From NCBI GenBank assembly GCA_934167875.1, contig CAKPMC010000005.1, positions 1 to 64,000 of the forward strand: a DNA stretch of 64,000 nt, read 5' to 3'. The position numbers were made by a program, and so were the translations under genes. The notes beneath the pieces are model-generated. The model worked only from the letters and a program-made list of their open reading frames with translations, was not told the DNA's origin and did not search any database. Below, piece after piece: positions 57,811 to 64,000 of this stretch (within the stretch, counting starts at the first letter, position 1; each line of letters starts with the position of its first letter). Source of the DNA: an uncultured Bacilli bacterium. Its GTDB lineage: Bacteria > Bacillota_I > Bacilli_A > RF39 > UBA660.

Positions 57811-59850
57811 ATGGAATTAAGTCAAAAAGAAAAGTCATATGAGACTAACCACCTAGATGAAACAATCAAAGTTATTCGTAAAAAAATATCAGAGTTAGGT
57901 CAAGAATTCTATGATAAAGAAGAAAAAATTCAGGAATTCAAAGAACTAATATGGGATTCAAAACATGATATGGATCCAGCTGAAATGCGTTTTATGATGG
58001 CTCAATCTGACGAAGAAGTAATAAGGGTTGAGAAAAAAAGCAAGTATTTTCAGACTTTATTCAGGATTCAGGGTAATCCATACTTTGGAAAAATAATTTT
58101 TGAAGATAATATTGATAAAGAGGAAATCTATATTGGCATAACTCACGTTGAAAATGATTTAAAATACTATGTTCATGATTGGCGAAGTCCCATATGTAGC
58201 TTATTTTATGATTATGAAGTAGGCCCAGCTAGTTATAATTCACCAGATGGTATCATAAATGGAGATTTAAAAGTAAAAAGACAATATAAAATAGAAAATG
58301 GAATTCTAAAAGGAATTTTTGATACTAGCATCAACATTGAAGATGACGTACTGCAACAGGTTCTAGCAGAAGATTCCAATGATAAGATGAAGAATATAGT
58401 TAATACCATTCAACAAGAACAAAATAAAGTAATTAGAAATGTAGAAGATAAAAATCTTATTGTTCAAGGAATAGCTGGAAGTGGAAAAACAAGTGTAGCC
58501 TTGCATAGAATAGCCTTTCTTCTTTATAAAATTAAAAATCTATCTTCAAAAAATGTTTTAATCTTTTCACCAAACCAGGTCTTTTCTGAATATATTTCAA
58601 ATGTACTTCCTGAACTAGGAGAAGATAATACTCTTCAAACAACATTTAATAAATTTATGGAATCAAATATAAAAGAATACCGCCATGTAGAAGAATTCAC
58701 CAAGTTTATTGAAAGATTTTATAAAGATAAGACAGTAAATAAGGAACTAATCAAATATAAACAGAGTAATCAAGCAGCCATCGATATCAAAAACTATATA
58801 GATAATTTAAAAACTGAAATAAAATTTATTGATGATTTAGATACTAGAGATTTTACTTATACCAAAGATGAATTAAATTACTTTTTACATGAACGTTATA
58901 ATCATCTTAAATTTTATGATATTATTCCAATTATAGCCACAAAGATATGTGACACATACTATAATGGTAAAAAAACTAATCATAAAAAATTAATATCAGA
59001 ATTATATAAAAGACTAAATAAAAAGATAAATCTAAAAGAAATATATAAAAATTTTTATTCCAGTAATTATTTTTTAAACAATTATCACAAAACTATCACA
59101 GCTAGTGAAATAAAATCATTTATTAATAGTAAAGATATCTCATATGAAGATGCTTGTTTATTTATTTACATAAAAGGCTTACTACAAGGTTTTAACTATC
59201 AAGGGGCAATTAAGCAAGTAGTAATAGATGAAGCCCAAGATTATAATAAACTACAGTATAAAGTAATTAAAAGTATTTTTCCAACTGCAGGCTTTACTAT
59301 TCTAGGTGATGTCAACCAAACTATAAATCCATATTATAAATATGAATCATTAAAGGAATTAGAGGAAATTTTTAATGAAGATACTAAATTTCTAGAACTA
59401 ACTAAGACTTACCGTTCTAGCAAAGAGATTATAGAATATACAAATAAAATATTAGGACTTAATTATGTTACTGCAATCCGTAAAGAAAATCATTTACCAG
59501 TATTAATTAAAGAGGAACAAAACTTAAAAGAGGATCTAAATAACGATATTTCTAAGTTAAAGGAAAATTATAAATCAATCGCTATTATTACTAAAACAGA
59601 TGAAGAAGCCAGTAAAATATATAATTTATTAACAGATACCAATCCTGAATTAAGTTTATTAGAATCAAATACTGAGAAATTTAACAGAAATTTGATAGTA
59701 GTTCCAGCCTACACTGCTAAAGGATTAGAATTTGACTCTGTTATTATTTATACAGATAAAAATAATAGATATACTAAAGAAGAAAAACACTTATATTATG
59801 TAGCATGTACTAGATGTCAACATCAATTAATAGTTTACAATCAAAATTAA
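57811..59850 (+). CDS. helD: HelD-like RNA polymerase recycling ATPase
   Basis: A 679-residue UvrD/Rep-like motor of the HelD type. The N-terminal coiled coil (about 1-75) that enters the RNA polymerase secondary channel is followed by the family block YYVHDWRSPICSLFYDYEVG, Walker A GIAGSGKTS (near 222), VVIDEAQDYN, LGDVNQTINP, LTKTYRSS and the final YVACTRC. HelD frees stalled RNA polymerase after termination and contributes to tolerance of rifamycins in some species. It is slightly shorter than B. subtilis HelD (774). AAAGGAGG precedes the ATG. It is inserted between the ychF region and rpsF. Confidence 0.92.
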   Translation: MELSQKEKSYETNHLDETIKVIRKKISELGQEFYDKEEKIQEFKELIWDSKHDMDPAEMRFMMAQSDEEVIRVEKKSKYFQTLFRIQGNPYFGKIIFEDNIDKEEIYIGITHVENDLKYYVHDWRSPICSLFYDYEVGPASYNSPDGIINGDLKVKRQYKIENGILKGIFDTSINIEDDVLQQVLAEDSNDKMKNIVNTIQQEQNKVIRNVEDKNLIVQGIAGSGKTSVALHRIAFLLYKIKNLSSKNVLIFSPNQVFSEYISNVLPELGEDNTLQTTFNKFMESNIKEYRHVEEFTKFIERFYKDKTVNKELIKYKQSNQAAIDIKNYIDNLKTEIKFIDDLDTRDFTYTKDELNYFLHERYNHLKFYDIIPIIATKICDTYYNGKKTNHKKLISELYKRLNKKINLKEIYKNFYSSNYFLNNYHKTITASEIKSFINSKDISYEDACLFIYIKGLLQGFNYQGAIKQVVIDEAQDYNKLQYKVIKSIFPTAGFTILGDVNQTINPYYKYESLKELEEIFNEDTKFLELTKTYRSSKEIIEYTNKILGLNYVTAIRKENHLPVLIKEEQNLKEDLNNDISKLKENYKSIAIITKTDEEASKIYNLLTDTNPELSLLESNTEKFNRNLIVVPAYTAKGLEFDSVIIYTDKNNRYTKEEKHLYYVACTRCQHQLIVYNQN

Positions 59851-59861
59851 ATAAAATGAAT

Positions 59862-59890
59862 AAAAAGCATTTACAATAATGCTTTTTTTT
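59862..59890 (+). terminator. helD terminator
   Basis: AAAAAGCAT / ATGCTTTTT stem with T8, 12 bases after the helD stop. The hairpin also includes the -35 of the next promoter. Confidence 0.7.
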
Positions 59891-59898
59891 GATATATT
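59870..59898 (+). promoter_or_regulatory. rpsF-ssb-rpsR promoter
   Basis: TTTACA (59870-59875), 17-nt spacer, TATATT (59893-59898). It overlaps the helD terminator. Confidence 0.55.
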
Positions 59899-59904
59899 AC
59901 TAAC

Positions 59905-59938
59905 GAGTATTTTAATACTCCTTGCTAGAAATAGCCAA
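59905..59938 (+). promoter_or_regulatory. Possible S6:S18 autoregulatory leader of rpsF
   Basis: Two hairpins precede the rpsF ribosome-binding site: GAGTAT / ATACTC (59905-59920) and TTGCTA GAAA TAGC(C)AA (59922-59938) with a GAAA loop and a bulged C. A C-rich bulged hairpin is known in rpsF leaders bound by S6:S18; here the CCG normally found reads CCA, so the match is imperfect. Confidence 0.35.
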
Positions 59939-59961
59939 ATGACCAAGAGGAGGTGTAGAAA

Positions 59962-60252
59962 ATGAGAAAGTATGAAATTATGTTCATCGTAAAACCTGAT
60001 TTAGAAGAAACTGCTATTAAACAAGTAGCTAACGATATGAAATCAGTATTAGAATCTAATAATGCTAAAGTATTAGAAATAAAAGAGATGGGACAACGTG
60101 ACTTAGCTTATGAAATTAATAAGTATAAGACTGGTTATTATTTCTTATTTACTATTGAGACTGAAGATTTAACAGCAACTAAAGAATTTGATCGTTTATC
60201 ATTAATCAATGAAAATATTCTTCGTCACTTAATAGTAAGAGTAGAAGACTAA
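59962..60252 (+). CDS. rpsF: 30S ribosomal protein bS6
   Basis: A 96-residue small-subunit protein. MRKYEIMFIVKPDLEE and MGQRDLAYEINKYKTGYYFLFTIE are typical. It pairs with bS18, encoded two genes downstream. AGGAGG precedes the ATG. The rpsF-ssb-rpsR operon is conserved in Firmicutes. Confidence 0.97.
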   Translation: MRKYEIMFIVKPDLEETAIKQVANDMKSVLESNNAKVLEIKEMGQRDLAYEINKYKTGYYFLFTIETEDLTATKEFDRLSLINENILRHLIVRVED

Positions 60253-60265
60253 GAGAGGTAATAAT

Positions 60266-60742
60266 ATGAATAAAGTTATTTTAATCGGAAGATTAACAAG
60301 AGACCCAGAACTAAGATATACTAGTAGTAATATCCCAACAGCATCATTCAGTATTGCTGTTGATAGAACTTTTACTAATCAAAGTGGAGAAAGAGAAGCT
60401 GATTTTATTAACATTGTTGTTTGGAGAAAACAAGCTGAAAATTGTAAAAACTATTTAACTAAAGGTAGCCAAGTAGCAATTGAAGGACGTATTCAAACAA
60501 GAAGTTATGATGGCCAAGATGGACAAAAAAGATATGTAACAGAAGTAGTTGCTGATAATGTTCAATTCTTAGGTTCAAGATCTAATGGCGGCACATCAAG
60601 TGCACAACCTGCATTTAATGATAATGCTACTCCATATGATTTTGCTTCATCTAAAGAGCCTGCAACTACAGATGTATCAAGTGATCCATTTGCAGACTTT
60701 GGATCTTCCATCGAGATTAGTGATGATGAATTACCATTCTAA
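60266..60742 (+). CDS. ssb: Single-stranded DNA-binding protein
   Basis: A 158-residue SSB: N-terminal OB-fold (MNKVILIGRLTRDPELRYT... VVWRKQAENCKNYL), a low-complexity linker (about 108-148) and the acidic partner-binding tip DDELPF. It protects ssDNA and recruits repair and replication proteins. GAGAGG precedes the ATG, 13 bp after rpsF. Confidence 0.97.
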   Translation: MNKVILIGRLTRDPELRYTSSNIPTASFSIAVDRTFTNQSGEREADFINIVVWRKQAENCKNYLTKGSQVAIEGRIQTRSYDGQDGQKRYVTEVVADNVQFLGSRSNGGTSSAQPAFNDNATPYDFASSKEPATTDVSSDPFADFGSSIEISDDELPF

Positions 60743-60759
60743 AGAAGGAGGAAAAGTAA

Positions 60760-60975
60760 ATGGCAGAATTTTATAGAAAAAAGAAAAAAGTATGTTACAT
60801 GTGTACAGGTAAAGATATCAACTATAAAGATGTAGATACTTTAAAAAAATATATAAATGACAAAGGTAAAATCTTACCTAGAAGAATTACAGGAGCTTGT
60901 GCTAAACATCAAAGACATATAGCAGAACAAATTAAACGTGCTCGTGCAATTGCTTTATTACCTTATACTAAATAA
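60760..60975 (+). CDS. rpsR: 30S ribosomal protein bS18
   Basis: A 71-residue small-subunit protein with the signature KYINDKGKILPRRITG and the end RARAIALLPYTK. Three Cys (VCYMC and GACAKHQ) plus His suggest a zinc-binding (C+) form. AAGGAGG precedes the ATG. Last gene of the rpsF operon; a terminator follows. Confidence 0.96.
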   Translation: MAEFYRKKKKVCYMCTGKDINYKDVDTLKKYINDKGKILPRRITGACAKHQRHIAEQIKRARAIALLPYTK

Positions 60976-61003
60976 GATGGCTAATAGTCGTCTTTTTCTT
61001 TTT
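60974..61003 (+). terminator. rpsR terminator
   Basis: AAGATGGCT / AGTCGTCTT stem with two G-U pairs, 3-nt loop and T/C-rich tail, at the rpsR stop. Confidence 0.55.
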
Positions 61004-61020
61004 GAATTATCTATTAAAAA

Positions 61021-61049
61021 ATGACAGATACTTTATTTTGTAGTATAAT
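61021..61049 (+). promoter_or_regulatory. Promoter of the DHH phosphodiesterase-rplI-dnaC operon
   Basis: ATGACA (61021-61026), 17-nt spacer, perfect TATAAT (61044-61049), 24 bp before the start codon. Confidence 0.6.
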
Positions 61050-61072
61050 TACCTTATGGATTGGAGAAAATT

Positions 61073-62029
61073 ATGAGATTAGCAAGTAAAATAAAAAGAG
61101 AATTAAAGAGAAGCAAAAATATTTTTGTTATGGCTCATAAAAATCTAGATTTAGATGCTCTTGGCGCATGTATTGGTGTATCAGCTATAGCTAGTAATTT
61201 TAAGAAACAAAGCTACATAATAGTTGATGATAAGAAACATGAACCAGCTGTTGGTAGAGTATTAAAAGAAATAACTAATAGTATCAAAATAATATCAAGT
61301 AGTGAAATATCTAAATACCATTATAATAAGAGCATACTAGTAATAGTTGATACTAATAAAAGAGAACTCCTTCAAAATAGTAAAATACTAAAACTATTTA
61401 ATAAGGTAATTATTTTAGACCATCACCAAGAAACTGATCAAACAATCAAAGAAAGTATTCGTATTATTAATGAAAATGCTTCTAGTGCCTGTGAAATAGT
61501 TACAAATCTTATAGATAAATTCAAAGTAAAGATTAGTGCTCAATTAGCCACTTTTATCCTGGCAGGTATTGTATTAGATACTAATAATTTTGTTGTAAAA
61601 ACGAGTGCCAAAACATATAAAGCAGCCTATTATTTAGCAAGCCAAGGAGCAAATCCTAAAAAAGTTCAATATTTCTTGAAACAGGACATTAAAGATTATA
61701 TAATAAGACAAAAAGTTATTACTGAAGTAAAAGTAATTAATAACAAATATGCTTTGTCAGTAGCTCCAGAGCAATTAAAATATAAGCGTGAAGAATTAGC
61801 TAAGATAGCTGATACTTTACTACAATTTAATAAAATAGAAGCATCATTTGTTATTGGTAATCGTATTGATGGTTGTGTTGGCTTAAGTGCTAGAAGTGAT
61901 GGAACATTTGATGTTGGTGCCTTAGCTGAAAAACTAGGTGGTGGTGGTGACAAATATGATGCTGCTGCCCAAATTAATGATAAATCACTAGAAGAGGTAT
62001 CCAAAGAATTACTAGAATTATTAGATTAG
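61073..62029 (+). CDS. DHH-DHHA1 phosphodiesterase, GdpP catalytic part only
   Basis: A 318-residue soluble DHH/DHHA1 phosphodiesterase in the usual place of gdpP (rpsR-gdpP-rplI-dnaC). Metal motifs are present: AHKNLDLDALGAC, VDTNK, ILDHHQ and VLDTNNF, and the DHHA1 motif GGGGDKYDAAAQ (near the end). The family normally cleaves c-di-AMP to pApA. Bacillus GdpP has about 660 residues with two transmembrane helices, a PAS and a degenerate GGDEF domain before the DHH part; all are absent here, and the start has its own promoter and TGGAGA site, so it is not a sequencing truncation within the window. The ATG at 61073 is used. Confidence 0.85.
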   Translation: MRLASKIKRELKRSKNIFVMAHKNLDLDALGACIGVSAIASNFKKQSYIIVDDKKHEPAVGRVLKEITNSIKIISSSEISKYHYNKSILVIVDTNKRELLQNSKILKLFNKVIILDHHQETDQTIKESIRIINENASSACEIVTNLIDKFKVKISAQLATFILAGIVLDTNNFVVKTSAKTYKAAYYLASQGANPKKVQYFLKQDIKDYIIRQKVITEVKVINNKYALSVAPEQLKYKREELAKIADTLLQFNKIEASFVIGNRIDGCVGLSARSDGTFDVGALAEKLGGGGDKYDAAAQINDKSLEEVSKELLELLD

Positions 62030-62039
62030 GAGGAATATT

Positions 62040-62480
62040 ATGAAAGTTATATTTGTAAAAGATCTAAAAAAGCAAGCAAAAAAAGGTGATATTAAAGAAG
62101 TAAAGGATGGTTATGCTCAAAACTTCTTAATAAAAAATGGTTATGCTATTCAAGTAACTGAAAAAAACATGGAAACAGTAAAAAAAGAAACTGAAGCTAA
62201 AAAAGAAGAAGAATTAATATTAACTAAAGAAGCTGAACAACTTAAAAAAGAACTAGAAAAGTTAACATTAGTGTTCAAAGTAAAAACAGGCGATAAAGAT
62301 AAAGTATTTGGAAGCATAAGTCCTAAACAAATAAAAGAAGAATTATTAAAAAAAGGATATAAAATAGATAAAAAACAAATAGAGTTAGTTACCTCACTTC
62401 AATCATTAGGTTTTCATAAAGTGGTAATAACTTTATATAAGGAAGTAAAAGCTGAATTAAAAGTTCAATTAGTAAAGTAA
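62040..62480 (+). CDS. rplI: 50S ribosomal protein bL9
   Basis: A 146-residue large-subunit protein. The N-terminal domain (MKVIFVKDLKKQAKKGDIKEVKDGYAQNFL) and C-terminal domain (KVFGSISPKQI) are joined by a long charged helix. AGGAGG precedes the ATG. Between the phosphodiesterase (10 bp) and dnaC (13 bp). Confidence 0.96.
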   Translation: MKVIFVKDLKKQAKKGDIKEVKDGYAQNFLIKNGYAIQVTEKNMETVKKETEAKKEEELILTKEAEQLKKELEKLTLVFKVKTGDKDKVFGSISPKQIKEELLKKGYKIDKKQIELVTSLQSLGFHKVVITLYKEVKAELKVQLVK

Positions 62481-62493
62481 AGTAGGTGATAAC

Positions 62494-63855
62494 ATGGCAG
62501 TAAAAACAATTCCCAACGATATTGTAGCAGAACAATCTGTGTTAGGTGCAATGTTTTTATCTCCATTAGCAATTGAAAAAGCTACGGATAAACTATTTGC
62601 CAAGTCATTTTATCTAGATAAGCATCAAATAATTTTTCAAGCTATTGTAGATTTACACGACAAAAAAGTACCAATAGATATAACCACCATTACAGCAGAA
62701 CTAAATCAAACTAATAAATTAAATGATGTTGGTGGAGTTGAATATTTAACTGAGTTAATAAATATGGTACCAACAGCAGCTAATGTAGAATACTATATTA
62801 AAATAGTAGAAGATAATTATATGCTAAGAAGTGTAATTGATACATCAACAGAAATAGCTACTCTAGCTTACGAACATGATGGAGAAGTATCTGATATATT
62901 AGACCAAGTTGAGAGTAAAATCGTTGGTATCATTAGAAATAGACGTTCATCAGAGTTTAAATCAATTCAAGAAATTTTAAATGAAGTTCAAACTAATTTA
63001 GAAAAATTAGCTACATCTAAAGGAGAAATAACTGGAATTCCAACAGGATGGTATGAATTAGATAAACTAACATCAGGTCTACATGAAAATCAATTAATAA
63101 TACTAGCAGCTCGTCCAGCCATGGGTAAAACTGCTTTTGCTCTTAATTTAGCTACCTATGTAACTACTCATACTGATAAAACAGTAGCTATCTTTTCACT
63201 AGAAATGGGTGCTGAACAGTTAGCAGCCCGTATGATTTCTTCACTTGGTCAAATAGAAGGAACTAAATTAACTAGTGGTAATATAGTAAATGAAGATTGG
63301 AAAAGAATTACAGAAGCTAAAAGCCAACTAGCCGGAGCTAAATTATTTATATCAGACGATGCTGGTGTAACTGTTGGTGACATAAAATCTAAATGTCGTC
63401 GTTTAGCAACTGGTGAAAGTGGATTGGATTTAGTAATAATTGACCACTTGCAGTTATTAACTATGGGTGGTAATTATGGAAATAATCGTCAAGCTGAAAT
63501 AACAGATATTTCTAGAAGCTTAAAGAAAATGGCCATGGAATTAAAAGTTCCTGTAATTGCTTTAGCACAGTTATCTCGTGGCGTTGAACAAAGAGAAGAT
63601 AAAAGACCTAAGATGAGCGATTTACGTGAATCAGGATCAATTGAACAAGATGCTGATATTGTAGCACTATTATATAGAGATGACTATTATCAAACAGCTA
63701 AAGAAATAGGCGAAGCCCCTGATCCAAGCCTAAGTGAACTAATAATTGGAAAACATCGTAATGGTCCAACTGGTAAAATAGATTTATTATTTAGAAAAAG
63801 TACCAGTACTTTCTTAAATTTTATAAAAGATAATAAGGGTGAAAATAATGAATAA
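62494..63855 (+). CDS. dnaC: Replicative DNA helicase (DnaB-type)
   Basis: The hexameric replicative helicase, 453 residues, called DnaC in B. subtilis and DnaB elsewhere. N-terminal domain from EQSVLGAMFLSPLAIEKA, RecA-like motor with Walker A ARPAMGKTAFALN, EMGAEQLAARM, VIIDHLQLL and a C-terminal SGSIEQDADIVALLYRDDYY. No intein. TAGGTGA precedes the ATG. It overlaps the next gene by 8 bp. Confidence 0.97.
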   Translation: MAVKTIPNDIVAEQSVLGAMFLSPLAIEKATDKLFAKSFYLDKHQIIFQAIVDLHDKKVPIDITTITAELNQTNKLNDVGGVEYLTELINMVPTAANVEYYIKIVEDNYMLRSVIDTSTEIATLAYEHDGEVSDILDQVESKIVGIIRNRRSSEFKSIQEILNEVQTNLEKLATSKGEITGIPTGWYELDKLTSGLHENQLIILAARPAMGKTAFALNLATYVTTHTDKTVAIFSLEMGAEQLAARMISSLGQIEGTKLTSGNIVNEDWKRITEAKSQLAGAKLFISDDAGVTVGDIKSKCRRLATGESGLDLVIIDHLQLLTMGGNYGNNRQAEITDISRSLKKMAMELKVPVIALAQLSRGVEQREDKRPKMSDLRESGSIEQDADIVALLYRDDYYQTAKEIGEAPDPSLSELIIGKHRNGPTGKIDLLFRKSTSTFLNFIKDNKGENNE

Positions 63856-64000
63856 GAAACAATTTATAATAACAGTAATTGCTTTTATAGTATCATGTCT
63901 TATTCTATTGATAGGTAGTAATCCCAATACACTTTCAGCTAAAATATTAGGATTCACAGAAAATAGAAATAATCCAAGGCAGTTATATAGAGTTTATCTT
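63848..64000 (+). CDS. Start of an exported or membrane-anchored protein, cut by the window end
   Basis: Partial. The first 51 codons begin MNKKQFIITVIAFIVSCLIL, a basic residue pair followed by one hydrophobic helix, then a polar region. GGTGA precedes the ATG and it overlaps dnaC by 8 bp, so it is probably in the same operon. A signal anchor is likely; not enough is visible for a family call. Confidence 0.6.
   Translation, partial: MNKKQFIITVIAFIVSCLILLIGSNPNTLSAKILGFTENRNNPRQLYRVYL

Noticed and set aside
61000..61072. Frameshifted remnants of the GdpP membrane/PAS part upstream of the DHH gene
   Set aside because: The interval is too short and contains a terminator and a promoter; no coding remnant is possible here.

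Overview
This window is the replication-origin region of an AT-rich Gram-positive chromosome (by eye about 27-28% G+C). Gene content and order match Bacilli: rpmH-rnpA-yidC-jag-mnmE-mnmG-rsmG-noc-parA-parB-yyzM-ychF-rpsF-ssb-rpsR-gdpP-rplI-dnaC to the right of dnaA, and dnaN-recF-gyrB-gyrA-tadA-dnaX-ybaB-recR-bofA-holB-ricT-yabB-rsmI to the left. A Noc protein together with sites matching the Bacillus Noc-binding site supports Bacilli. The low G+C, tight operons and many genes missing from otherwise conserved blocks suggest an uncultured, somewhat reduced lineage (Erysipelotrichia- or RF39-like). That placement is inference. Several genes known mainly from endospore formers are present: spoVG, spoVT, yabG, yabP, yabQ, bofA, and ricT/yaaT.

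Layout. 1-9.4 kb (minus strand): a YfcC-like permease, then tilS-ftsH-dusB-RDD-lysS, preceded by yabP-yabQ-divIC. 9.4-11.7 kb: ksgA-yabG-veg and spoVG. 11.7-15.7 kb: a probable extracellular-fibre cluster with a 3D-domain wall protein, two TasA/camelysin-like proteins, a SipW-type signal peptidase and two unknown membrane proteins. 15.7-19.4 kb: tatD, a T-box-controlled dut-metG pair, and spoVT. 19.5-22.7 kb: the most lineage-specific part, three unrecognised genes behind an attenuator-like leader plus one divergent glycosyltransferase. 22.7-33.4 kb: mfd, pth and the dnaX-recR-holB block, started by a short SRP RNA. 33.4-34.1 kb: a non-coding centromere-like region. 34.1-43.2 kb: gyrA, gyrB, recF, a ComK homologue, dnaN and dnaA. 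43.2-43.55 kb: a DnaA-box-rich region. From 43.55 kb on, all genes are on the plus strand.

All but one recognised gene point away from dnaA, so transcription follows replication. The likely oriC has two DnaA-box clusters flanking dnaA. The dnaA-dnaN cluster contains a DnaA box followed by six TAA triplets, the arrangement of the Bacillus DnaA-trio unwinding element.

The most unusual feature is the 0.75-kb gap between gyrA and the SRP RNA gene. It carries five parS palindromes and two Noc sites. Four parS copies are followed, at 0 or 1 nt and in the same orientation, by a DnaA-box-like 9-mer; two of these continue into a Noc site 3-4 nt later. Binding sites for ParB, DnaA and Noc are thus fused into a repeated composite element, while the three proteins are encoded on either side of the origin. 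Three more Noc sites lie in this window, one inside the dnaX coding sequence.
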